Shown piece after piece: positions 1 through 6,723 of a DNA stretch of 35,701 bases. The notes beneath the pieces are model-generated. The model was not told the origin of the DNA, did not search any database, and worked only from the letters and a program-made list of their open reading frames with translations. The DNA comes from Acidobacteriota bacterium (lineage in GTDB: Bacteria; Acidobacteriota; Terriglobia; Terriglobales; Acidobacteriaceae). The DNA is taken from positions 1 to 35,701 of the forward strand of contig JABCYV010000020.1 in NCBI GenBank assembly GCA_013290025.1, read 5' to 3'. Position numbers and translations under genes: made by a program. Position 1 is the first letter of the stretch; each line of letters starts with the position of its first letter.

Positions 1-70
1 CGAAAATCGAGGCGATGATGCGATGCTGGGCCCAAGTCTTGGCGAGAGGCAAATGAGCAACGGAGGAGAT

Positions 71-436
71 ATGTTCGACCCGCACTGCCCGCTGGGGCGG
101 CTTTTCTACGTGCTGCTTGTTGTGCTGGTGGCGCCGCCGTCGTCACAAGCTCAAAGCCCCGGAACCACGACGATCAGCGATATCGTTTACCGCGCGGACG
201 GGACCCCGGCTGGAGGAACGCTTTTGATTTCCTGGCCGTTGTTCAGCACGGCGGCCGGACAAGCAGTGGCGGCGGGAACGAAGAGCGTAACTCTTGCGAC
301 CGGGGGAGCACTCTCTCTGGCGCTAGTCCCAAACGTTGGTGCCACCCCTGCGAACACGTTTTATACCGTGATTTACCAGCTCAACGACGGCACAGTGGAA
401 TGCTTGAATGCTTCGATTTGGGCAAAGACACAGTAG
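71..436 (+). pseudogene. Truncated N-terminus of a secreted acidobacterial protein
   Basis: The reading frame gives about 121 residues. A signal peptide comes first (hydrophobic core LFYVLLVVLVAP, likely cleavage after SSQAQ), followed by one beta-rich domain containing 'ADGTPAGGTLLISWP' and 'YTVIYQLNDGTV'. From memory, this domain opens much longer secreted proteins in Acidobacteria, where the sequence after 'DGTV' continues for hundreds of residues. Here it changes to an unrelated 10-residue tail and stops, 3 bp before the stop of the convergent E2 gene. I therefore read it as the 5' remnant of a larger gene cut by rearrangement, though a genuine short secreted protein is possible. The ATG at 71 follows GGAGGAG closely; ATG 53 or 23 in the same frame are alternatives. 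Confidence 0.5.
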
Positions 437-439
437 TCG

Positions 440-1768
440 TTATCCGACTTCTTCGCTCCAGTTCTCCAGCGTCTTCTTCACCAACGCCATGAACTGATCC
501 GCGACGGCGCCGTCGATGAGGCGATGATCGTACCCAAGAGTCAGGTGGACCAGCGACCGGATGGCGATCGAATCGTTGCCCTGATCGTCTGTAACGACGA
601 CGGGCGCCTTGGCAATCCCTCCTACTCCCAGGATGGCGGAGTTTGGCTGGTTGATGATGGGAAGTCCGAAGACGGCACCGAACTGGCCAGGATTGGTCAC
701 AGTAAAAGTCGAACCCTCGACTTCTTCCGGCTTCAGCTTTTTGGAGCGGGCGCGCTCACCAAGATCGGTGATGCCGCGCTGCAGGCCGAGGAAGTTCAGT
801 TCGTCGGCGTTCTTCAGTACCGGCACAATCAAGCCCCAGTCGAGCGCGACGGCAATGCCCACGTTGACGTGGCGGTGATAACGGATGCTCTCCCCTTCGA
901 TCGAAGCGTTGACAATGGGGAATTGCTGCAAGGCGATGATGACTGCACGAACAAAGAACGGCATGAAGGTCAGGCGGGCTCCGTGACGCTGCTCGAATGC
1001 AGATTTGGTTTTATTGCGCAGTTGCACGATGCGGGTGATGTCCACCTCGAACATGGCGTGGACATGAGCGCTGGTGCGGCGCGATTCGATCATGCGCTGG
1101 GCGATGATCTTGCGCATCTGAGTCATGGGCACGAGATCACCGGGAATGGCAACGGGCCCCGGCGCAGGGGCTGGTCTGGCTGAGGGAACCGATGGCGCAA
1201 TCGCGGGCGCAGTGGAAGCTGTGGATGCCGCCGCAGTCGCGGAGGGCTGGCTCTTCTCCAGGAAGGCCATGATGTCCTGCTTAGTGATGCGGCCACCGAG
1301 GCCGCTGCCCGTTACTTGGGAAAGATTCACATTGTTCTCGCGGGCAATTTTGCGGACCAGCGGCGAGGAGCGGGCGTGGTCCTCCTCCTCGTGAGGAAAC
1401 TGAATTACTTCCTTGCGTTCGGGCGCAGGCGGGGCTTTGGTTGGGGCGGCTACCTCCTTTTTTTCTGGTTTTTCTGACGATGGAGCCGGCTGCGCTACGG
1501 ATGCTGGCTTGGCGGGTGCCGCCGCTTCGCCGTCAGCGGCAATGGTGCCGACCACGGTGTTCACCTGCACGGTGGAACCTTCAGCAACCTTAATGTCCTG
1601 CAGGACGCCCGAGGCGGGCGCGGGGATTTCAGCGTCGACTTTATCGGTGGAGATTTCAAATAGGGGCTCATCGCGCTGCACTTTGTCGCCCGGCTTCTTC
1701 AGCCACTTAGTAATGGTCCCTTCGAAGATTGATTCGCCCATCTGAGGCATGACGATTTCGGTCGGCAT
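440..1768 (-). CDS. 2-oxo acid dehydrogenase E2 (dihydrolipoamide acyltransferase)
   Basis: This is the acyltransferase core of a pyruvate or branched-chain 2-oxo acid dehydrogenase complex; it moves the acyl group from lipoate to CoA. An N-terminal lipoyl domain (residues 1-77) carries the lipoylated lysine in 'STDKVDAEIPAP' (about K43). An Ala/Pro-rich linker leads to a peripheral-subunit-binding domain (about 133-170, 'SSPLVRKIAREN...GRITKQDI'). The catalytic domain fills the rest and ends with the active-site motif 'DHRLIDGAVAD'. I chose ATG 1768 because it starts at the canonical 'MPTEIVMPQMGES' and has an AAGGAA ribosome site; the frame is open 15 codons further upstream. E1, E3 and the lipoylation enzyme LipB are all nearby on the same strand. 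The substrate (pyruvate versus branched-chain) cannot be settled from the sequence. Confidence 0.93.
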   Translation of the reverse strand: MPTEIVMPQMGESIFEGTITKWLKKPGDKVQRDEPLFEISTDKVDAEIPAPASGVLQDIKVAEGSTVQVNTVVGTIAADGEAAAPAKPASVAQPAPSSEKPEKKEVAAPTKAPPAPERKEVIQFPHEEEDHARSSPLVRKIARENNVNLSQVTGSGLGGRITKQDIMAFLEKSQPSATAAASTASTAPAIAPSVPSARPAPAPGPVAIPGDLVPMTQMRKIIAQRMIESRRTSAHVHAMFEVDITRIVQLRNKTKSAFEQRHGARLTFMPFFVRAVIIALQQFPIVNASIEGESIRYHRHVNVGIAVALDWGLIVPVLKNADELNFLGLQRGITDLGERARSKKLKPEEVEGSTFTVTNPGQFGAVFGLPIINQPNSAILGVGGIAKAPVVVTDDQGNDSIAIRSLVHLTLGYDHRLIDGAVADQFMALVKKTLENWSEEVG

Positions 1769-1861
1769 AATTTCCTTCCCCGCGCCCAGTGAAGAATTCG
1801 GGGGCAGACGCAACCCAAGATTATATATAACGAAGAGTAACGCTGGCGACGGCCGGGGATC

Positions 1862-2419
1862 TCAGTCCTTGTGCTCCTTCCCGCCTTCCGAGTTCGCGGC
1901 TGGCGGTGCTACTCCAAACGATTTTTTCCAATAGTCCTGCACCGCCGGAGGCAACTTTTCGATGCGGGCGATGAAGGCCGTCACTTTCCACATATCCTGT
2001 TCCGTCAATGCTTTGTTCCACGCCGGCATGCCGGTATAACGGATGCCGGTGCGAACCGCGTGATAAATATGCCACTCCGGATCGTCCATCGGCTCGAGGA
2101 TAATTTGCGGCGGCGGCGGGTAAAGGGACTTCTCCAGCAGACCGGGTTTGTTGTCGAGCGTGCCATGACAGACGGAGCAGTTCATGGTGTAAATCTTCAT
2201 GCCCTCGATAAGATTTTCGTCGGTGGGCGGCACGGGATTGGTCAGGCGAGGGGCGTGGCGCTCCATTGAGGCATCCAAGGCGGTATTGGCAAGGCGGGTC
2301 TCAATCCGGGGTGGAGTCGAGTCAGCGTTGGTAGGCACGAAACCAAGCAAGGCGAAAACCAACCCGCCCACAATAAGGACCAACAGAGTGATGATGACTC
2401 CGAGAATGAAATTGCGCAT
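1862..2419 (-). CDS. Membrane-anchored monoheme cytochrome c
   Basis: A 185-residue protein with an N-terminal transmembrane or signal-anchor helix (residues 5-29), so the heme domain faces the periplasm. The heme attachment motif is CSVCH (C81, C84, H85) and the probable distal ligand is the Met of 'TGMPAW' (M131). This is a class I cytochrome c, likely an electron carrier or a subunit linked to a terminal oxidase. The last 20 residues are polar and probably disordered. ATG 2419 has a strong GGAGGAGG ribosome site. It lies between the DUF2007 gene and the E2 gene on the same strand, 93 bp before the E2 start. Nothing ties it functionally to the dehydrogenase, so co-location may only be operonic. 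Confidence 0.88.
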   Translation of the reverse strand: MRNFILGVIITLLVLIVGGLVFALLGFVPTNADSTPPRIETRLANTALDASMERHAPRLTNPVPPTDENLIEGMKIYTMNCSVCHGTLDNKPGLLEKSLYPPPPQIILEPMDDPEWHIYHAVRTGIRYTGMPAWNKALTEQDMWKVTAFIARIEKLPPAVQDYWKKSFGVAPPAANSEGGKEHKD

Positions 2420-2462
2420 TCCTCCTCCGATGTCAGTTTTTCCCCCGAAACACAGTTACCGA

Positions 2463-2690
2463 CTAATCTATCTGCGCCGGGTGGCCGAGGATGGCAAGCG
2501 CATCCTGGACGTCTGATTCTCGCACCTGCAGTTTTATCCCACCGAGTATATGCGAATGCCAGCCTCCAATACGAAGCATGTTCTCATCTTGAGCAAAGCA
2601 TTCGATGTCGGCTGATTCGAGCCGGGCACGTGCCAGCAAGAATTCAGGCTGGCTGTGAAAGGTGGCGACGGTAATGAGGGCTTCGTGCAC
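2463..2690 (-). CDS. DUF2007-like small protein
   Basis: A small protein resembling the DUF2007 (putative signal-transducing) family. The typical order is visible: a beta strand 'ALITVATFHS', a helix 'PEFLLARARLESADIECFAQDEN', then 'GGIKLQVRESDVQDALAIL'. I placed the start at GTG 2690 because the family homology begins immediately after it. The frame is open to ATG 2774, only 6 bp past the stop of the E1-beta gene, but that extension (Trp/Cys/Arg-rich) has no family resemblance. The biochemical function of DUF2007 is not established. Confidence 0.65.
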   Translation of the reverse strand: MHEALITVATFHSQPEFLLARARLESADIECFAQDENMLRIGGWHSHILGGIKLQVRESDVQDALAILGHPAQID

Positions 2691-2780
2691 TATCGACTCT
2701 TTGTTTCTCACCGGGTGAAGTCGAGACTTTGTCTCGGCTGGAGGAGTGCGCCGCCCGTCCCAACAACCCGCCATCGATCT

Positions 2781-3755
2781 TCAATAGGCCGCCAGCCGCC
2801 GAGCTTCCCGGACTACATCGCTCACCTTGGGAAGAAAATATTCTTCCTGCGGGGGGGAGAATGGAACGGGAGAATCTTGCGCCGTGATGCGGACAATCGG
2901 GCCGTCAAGATCGTCGAACGCCTCTTCGTTGATGATGGCAGCGAGTTCCCCGGCGATGCCTCCGGTGCGGACGTCTTCATGCAGCAGGATAACTTTGTTG
3001 GTCTTGCGCACGGTCGTGGCGATAGCCTCGCGGTCCAGCGGGGCCAAAGTTCGCAGATCCAGGATTTCCAGTTCAATTCCATCCTTAGCGAGGATTTCAG
3101 CGGCTTCGAGCGCGGTGTAGACCATGGCGGCGTATGTGATCATACTAAGATCGCGGCCTTCGCGGGCGAGACGAGCTTTGCCGAGGGGCACGATGTAGTC
3201 TTCAGCCGGGACTCCTTCTTTGATACGACGGTAAAGGTATTTGTGCTCAAAGAAGATGACAGGATTGTTGTCGCGGATGGAGGCCTTGATGAGGCCTTTG
3301 GCATCGTAGGCGCTCGCAGGGCAGACGACCTTCAAGCCGGGAGCGTGGACGAACCACATCTCGGGGTTTTGCGAATGGAACGGGCCACCGTGAACGTTGC
3401 CGCCGCTAGGTCCCCGGATGACAAGCGGGGCGGGCGCGCCCCAACGGTAGTGGGCCTTGGCGACCATATTGACGATCTGATTGAAGGCGCAGCCGATGAA
3501 GTCCATGAATTGGAATTCGGCGACGGGACGCATTCCAGTGAGGGAGGCGCCAAAAGCTGCGCCCACTATGGCGGACTCCGCGATGGGAGTGTCGATGACG
3601 CGCTCCGGACCGAAGCGGTTGATAAGGCCATCCGTGACCTTAAACGCGCCGCCGTAGATGCCGATGTCCTCGCCGAGGCAGAAGACGGTGGGGTCGCGCT
3701 CCATTTCCTCCCAGATTCCCTGGCGGATGGCTTCGAGATAGGTCAATTGGGGCAT
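2781..3755 (-). CDS. 2-oxo acid dehydrogenase E1 component, beta subunit
   Basis: A 324-residue transketolase-type subunit (pyrimidine-binding domain plus C-terminal domain) that pairs with E1-alpha to decarboxylate the 2-oxo acid on thiamine diphosphate and acylate lipoyl-E2. Family hallmarks are 'LGEDIGIYGGAFKVTDGL', 'DTPIAESAIVGAAFGASLTGMRPVAEFQFMDF', 'GGPFHSQNPEMWF' and the C-terminal 'VILLHEDVRTGGIAGELAA'. The length is normal. ATG 3755 begins the conserved 'MPQLTYLEAIRQG'; a 27-codon upstream extension in the same frame overlaps the antitoxin promoter and is not conserved-looking. It is separated from E1-alpha by a toxin-antitoxin pair on the other strand, which is unusual because these genes are normally adjacent or coupled. 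Confidence 0.94.
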   Translation of the reverse strand: MPQLTYLEAIRQGIWEEMERDPTVFCLGEDIGIYGGAFKVTDGLINRFGPERVIDTPIAESAIVGAAFGASLTGMRPVAEFQFMDFIGCAFNQIVNMVAKAHYRWGAPAPLVIRGPSGGNVHGGPFHSQNPEMWFVHAPGLKVVCPASAYDAKGLIKASIRDNNPVIFFEHKYLYRRIKEGVPAEDYIVPLGKARLAREGRDLSMITYAAMVYTALEAAEILAKDGIELEILDLRTLAPLDREAIATTVRKTNKVILLHEDVRTGGIAGELAAIINEEAFDDLDGPIVRITAQDSPVPFSPPQEEYFLPKVSDVVREARRLAAY

Positions 3756-3780
3756 GGGATTATGACGTATTTGTGCTATA

Positions 3781-3793
3781 GTACATATTGTAC
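3781..3793. promoter_or_regulatory. Palindromic operator-like site before the antitoxin gene
   Basis: GTACATATTGTAC is a perfect 5-bp inverted repeat with a 3-bp centre. A further half-site, GGTACAAT, lies at 3807-3814 just before the antitoxin ATG. Toxin-antitoxin operons are generally autoregulated through such sites, so this is a likely antitoxin operator. It also falls 26 bp upstream of the divergent E1-beta start, so binding here could affect the dehydrogenase gene (inference). Confidence 0.5.
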
Positions 3794-3817
3794 AGAGTTC
3801 CAAAACGGTACAATACG

Positions 3818-4063
3818 ATGGCGCGGAAACTGACAACCAGCTCTGCCCGCAGCGAGTTCGCTGACATCTTGAATCGGGCGGCCTACGCGGGCGAACGGAT
3901 TATTTTACACCGGCACAAGAAGCCCGTGGCTGCCGTCGTTCCTTTAGAGGACTTGGAAACACTGGAGCGAATGGAGGATAGCATGGACCTCGATGAAGTC
4001 CGCAAGCGACTGAACGATCCGACGATCCCGTGGTCGAAAATTAAGAAAGAACTTGGGTTGTAG
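3818..4063 (+). CDS. Type II antitoxin, Phd/YefM family
   Basis: An 81-residue antitoxin. The N-terminal part, 'SSARSEFADILNRAAYAGERIILHRHKKPVAAVVPLED', is the Phd/YefM DNA-binding fold. The acidic/helical C-terminus (residues 45-81) is the expected toxin-wrapping tail. The family normally neutralises a RelE-type ribonuclease, and a RelE-like frame follows 5 bp after its stop. ATG 3818 is chosen because homology begins there; no strong ribosome site precedes it. It is transcribed opposite to the flanking dehydrogenase genes. Confidence 0.87.
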   Translation: MARKLTTSSARSEFADILNRAAYAGERIILHRHKKPVAAVVPLEDLETLERMEDSMDLDEVRKRLNDPTIPWSKIKKELGL

Positions 4064-4068
4064 CCTGT

Positions 4069-4335
4069 CTGTCAACGATACGGTACAAGGTTGAGTTTAC
4101 GGCGTCGGCGCTTCAGGAATTCCAAGCGCTCGACCGCCAAGTCCAGCGTCGCATTTCGACGAAGATTTCGGAACTGTCTGAAAATCCTTTTCCGGCCGGC
4201 GTTAAGAAATTCCACGGGGAGGCCAATCACTGGCGGCTTCGCATCGGCGATTACCGGGTCATTTACCGAGTCGAGAAACATCGAGTTGTGATCGTCGTGG
4301 TGCCAATTGAACATCGGCGGGAAGTTTACCGGTAG
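4069..4335 (+). CDS. RelE/ParE-type toxin lacking a standard start codon
   Basis: Translating the frame after the antitoxin gives 'RYKVEFTASALQEFQALD' at the start, then 'KKFHGEANHWRLRIGDYRVIYRVE' and a C-terminus ending 'EHRREVYR'. This is the complete RelE fold of an mRNA-cleaving toxin (about 85 residues, normal length). No ATG, GTG or TTG exists in frame between the upstream stop (4042-4044) and the conserved start. The candidates are CTG at 4069, used for these coordinates, or ATA at 4078, exactly where relatives would have the ATG of 'MRYKVEF'. The toxin may be read from a rare start, by coupling to the antitoxin, or may have been silenced by an ATG-to-ATA change. Confidence 0.72.
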   Translation: MSTIRYKVEFTASALQEFQALDRQVQRRISTKISELSENPFPAGVKKFHGEANHWRLRIGDYRVIYRVEKHRVVIVVVPIEHRREVYR

Positions 4336-4339
4336 GGAA

Positions 4340-4366
4340 TGCCTTCGCTTGCGCTCGGCATGACAG
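4340..4366. repeat. Dispersed 'CTTCGC..GCTCGG.ATGACA' repeat, copy 1
   Basis: The stretch after the toxin gene reads GCCTTCGCTTGCGCTCGGCATGACA. It matches the core of related copies at 6163-6191, 6652-6681 and 11352-11372. It lies in the short gap between the toxin stop and the E1-alpha stop. I recognise it as an intergenic repeat common in soil Acidobacteria; its role is unknown. Confidence 0.55.
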
Positions 4367-4408
4367 AGAATAGGAGCATAGGTGGGTGGTTTTCGTATGT
4401 GACGGACA

Positions 4409-5668
4409 TCACTTCAAATGTACTTCCGCTTCTTTGAGTTTTTGCCCAACGGAACTCTTCTTGGCTTTTGGGATTGCATACTTGGGTTGGATGTTATGGC
4501 AGCCATCTTCGCAATAGACGCCACCTGCGGCGGACTCAGGCTCGGGCATCGGAGAAGCTACAGCGAAGGTGCGGTCGGCTTCGAGCTCTTGATCAACACC
4601 CGTGATCAGTTCCCGGTTCTCAGCAGGACTCAGCCATTTCCTCTTCAGCAAATAATCCTCAAACCGGGCGATGGGATCGCGCTTGCGCCAGTAGTCGAAT
4701 AGCAGCTTGGGAACGTATTCGGCAGCGTCGTGGATGGCGTGGCCTTTCATACGCATCATTTTGGCTTCGATGAGCGTGGGACCCTGGTCCCCACGCGCAC
4801 GTTCACAAGCTTCGTGGGCGGCGTCGTAAACCTGGCAGGCGTCGGTGCCGTCCACGATCACGCCAGGGATGCCGTGAGCGATAGCGCGCTCAGCGAGATC
4901 TTTCACGTGAAACTGCATGTCGGCGGGTGTGGAGTATGCCCAGAGATTGTTCTCAACCAAGAGTACCAGGCCGAGGTTTTGCACCGCAGCGAAGTTGATG
5001 CCTTCATAAGTGACGCCGGTAGATTGTCCGCCGTCCCCGATGTAGGTCATGACTGCGATATTGCGTCCCTGGAGACGCGCACCCAGCGCCACGCCAGCGA
5101 GCACAGGGATGAGATCACCCAAAGTGGAAATGGGCGCGACCACGTTGCGCTCGTGGATGTCACCGAAATGCGATGACGCGTCGCGGCCCTTGGTGGGTGA
5201 GCCGGCCTTAGCCATATATTGCATCATGATGTCGCGGGGGGAGAAACCGCGGACCAGGAGAGAGCCCTGGTTGCGAATCATGGGAGCCAGCCAGTCGTCT
5301 TTATGAAGCGCGTATGCGGAGGCGCAGGAGCAGGCTTCCTGACCAAGGCCGAAATACACGCCACCGACAACCTTGCCCTGCTTATAGAGATTCTCGAGCG
5401 CGGTCTCCATTTTGCGATTGAGGAGCATCCAGCGATAGATCTCGATACATTGTTTCTGATTGAGATATTTCGATTCGCGGATGGGCGGCACCGGCGCGGA
5501 GAGATCCCCTTCGACTTCGTAGCGGACTTCGTCGCCTTTGCGAACCTGACGGATAGTGAAAGTCGGCTTTTCCAGGCGGTAATCGGGGATGGAATAGGTG
5601 CGCTGGTGCGATGTAGGACGTCGACCGCCGTTGGGGCTGGGCTTGCTCGTGGTTTTCTTCTTGGGCAT
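4409..5668 (-). CDS. 2-oxo acid dehydrogenase E1 component, alpha subunit
   Basis: A 419-residue thiamine-diphosphate-binding subunit. The cofactor motif runs from 'GDGG' (residue 211) to 'VENN' (about 241). Other hallmarks are 'GLGQEACSCASAYAL', the phosphorylation-loop-like 'RDASSHFGD', and 'GHAIHDAAEYVP'. About 60 polar N-terminal residues (Lys/Ser/Pro-rich) precede the core, longer than the shortest family members. It should form a heterotetramer with the E1-beta encoded downstream and feed the E2/E3 encoded in the same window. ATG 5668 is the first good start. 'DIHERN' and the N-terminal segment resemble branched-chain/acetoin-type E1-alpha, but the substrate cannot be assigned. Confidence 0.92.
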   Translation of the reverse strand: MPKKKTTSKPSPNGGRRPTSHQRTYSIPDYRLEKPTFTIRQVRKGDEVRYEVEGDLSAPVPPIRESKYLNQKQCIEIYRWMLLNRKMETALENLYKQGKVVGGVYFGLGQEACSCASAYALHKDDWLAPMIRNQGSLLVRGFSPRDIMMQYMAKAGSPTKGRDASSHFGDIHERNVVAPISTLGDLIPVLAGVALGARLQGRNIAVMTYIGDGGQSTGVTYEGINFAAVQNLGLVLLVENNLWAYSTPADMQFHVKDLAERAIAHGIPGVIVDGTDACQVYDAAHEACERARGDQGPTLIEAKMMRMKGHAIHDAAEYVPKLLFDYWRKRDPIARFEDYLLKRKWLSPAENRELITGVDQELEADRTFAVASPMPEPESAAGGVYCEDGCHNIQPKYAIPKAKKSSVGQKLKEAEVHLK

Positions 5669-5736
5669 TTGCCGTTCTCAATGCTAACGCGGAGGACTGG
5701 TTTTTGTCGCCCTTGAAGGTGCTCTCTCGCCGCGTT

Positions 5737-5750
5737 CCCGCTTTCGCGGG
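5737..5750. other. Short GC hairpin between E1-alpha and lipB
   Basis: CCCGC-TTTC-GCGGG forms a 5-bp hairpin within a GC-rich 109-bp gap between lipB and E1-alpha. It has no following T-run, so I do not call it an intrinsic terminator. Confidence 0.3.
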
Positions 5751-5777
5751 CGAGGGCAGGCCCGCGCCGCACGAGCC

Positions 5778-6629
5778 TTACGCCCAGAAGGTATCTTCTT
5801 CTTTGTGCAGCTTGCGCAGTTCGTCGGGAGGCTTCATGGGCACGCCTACAGGCTCGCCCAGAAGCGCATCCAGAGCCGCCAACCAGAGGATTTGGCTTTG
5901 AAACACTACGCCAAAGTTGCGTGACACGGAGTGGGCTGCATCCTGCAACGGAATCGCTTTATCCAGTTCTTTCGCCATGGAAGAGACCGGCTTCGCGGTG
6001 ATTCCGCAGGGAATGATGAGGTCGAAAAAGCTGAGGTCGGGATTCACGTTGAGAGCAAAACCGTGGGAAGTAACGCCGCGGGAGATGTGAACACCGATGG
6101 CGGCGATTTTCGATTCGCGCGAAAACTCAAGCTCCCTCGACTGCGGAGGACGATTCGCAAGCGGATCTTCCTGCCTCGCTCGGGATGACAAGGGGTTAAG
6201 ATCCGTCCAAACACCGGTCAGTCCGGGAATGCGCATAGTCGGAATGCCGAAGTCAGAGCAGGTGCGGATGAGGACTTCTTCCAGGCGGCGAACAAATTCG
6301 ATCGCGCCGAGGGTTTTTCGCTTGCCGTCTTCAGACGAAAAACCGCGCAGGTCGAAGATGGGATAGCCAACCAGCTGGCCGGGGCCGTGGAAGGTGACAT
6401 CGCCGCCGCGATCGCATTCGAAGAGCTCGACACCGCGTTCCGAGAGTAGTTCCGACGAGGCAATCACGTTGGCGGCATTGGCGTTGCGGCCGAGGGTGAT
6501 GACGGGTGAGTGCTCGAGCAGTAGCAGCACGTCGCCGATGCGGCCTTCTTTGCGGAGTTCAACCAGGCGCTGCTGGAGGCGAAGACCAGTCGCGTAATCA
6601 ATGGTTCCGAGTTGGACGACAGAGATCAA
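5778..6629 (-). CDS. lipB: Octanoyltransferase LipB, with an in-frame repeat insertion
   Basis: LipB moves octanoyl from acyl carrier protein to lipoyl domains, the first step in making the lipoate used by the E2 encoded nearby. Conserved blocks are 'RGGDVTFHGPGQLVGYPIFDL', 'KIAAIGVHISRGVTSHGFALNV' and 'FDLIIPCGI'. The catalytic dyad is visible as K174 and C208, with the 34-residue spacing of E. coli Lys135/Cys169. Residues 144-173 are an extra block not in the family, encoded by a dispersed repeat (6111-6200). The 30-codon insert keeps the frame and precedes the catalytic lysine. Translation probably starts at TTG 6629. It lies between E1-alpha and E3, consistent with a lipoylation-dehydrogenase operon. 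Confidence 0.9.
   Translation of the reverse strand: MISVVQLGTIDYATGLRLQQRLVELRKEGRIGDVLLLLEHSPVITLGRNANAANVIASSELLSERGVELFECDRGGDVTFHGPGQLVGYPIFDLRGFSSEDGKRKTLGAIEFVRRLEEVLIRTCSDFGIPTMRIPGLTGVWTDLNPLSSRARQEDPLANRPPQSRELEFSRESKIAAIGVHISRGVTSHGFALNVNPDLSFFDLIIPCGITAKPVSSMAKELDKAIPLQDAAHSVSRNFGVVFQSQILWLAALDALLGEPVGVPMKPPDELRKLHKEEDTFWA
6111..6200. repeat. Dispersed repeat inserted inside lipB, copy 2
   Basis: A 90-bp block encodes LipB residues 144-173. It contains CTCGCTCGGGATGACAA and ACGATTCGCAA, both shared with the intergenic copy at 11291-11372. The first is also shared in part with 6652-6681. Its 90-bp length keeps the host frame. Both ends fall at the junction with conserved LipB sequence ('TGVWTD' before, 'KIAAIGV' after). 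Confidence 0.75.
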
Positions 6630-6651
6630 GTTTGGCCTAAGTACGATTGCA

Positions 6652-6681
6652 CAGATCCTTCGCTGCGCTCAGGATGACAAG
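6652..6681. repeat. Dispersed repeat, copy 3
   Basis: The segment AGATCCTTCGCTGCGCTCAGGATGACAA sits in the gap between lpdA and lipB. It aligns with copy 2 inside lipB about 470 bp away. The two are in the same orientation. Confidence 0.6.
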
Positions 6682-6723
6682 ACTATTCTGTGATAGTCCA
6701 GGTGAAATCCGTGACCCCGGTTT

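Noticed and set aside
2655-3833. 392-codon plus-strand frame antisense to the E1-beta gene
   Set aside because: It mirrors a clear E1-beta gene and has no domain-like pattern.
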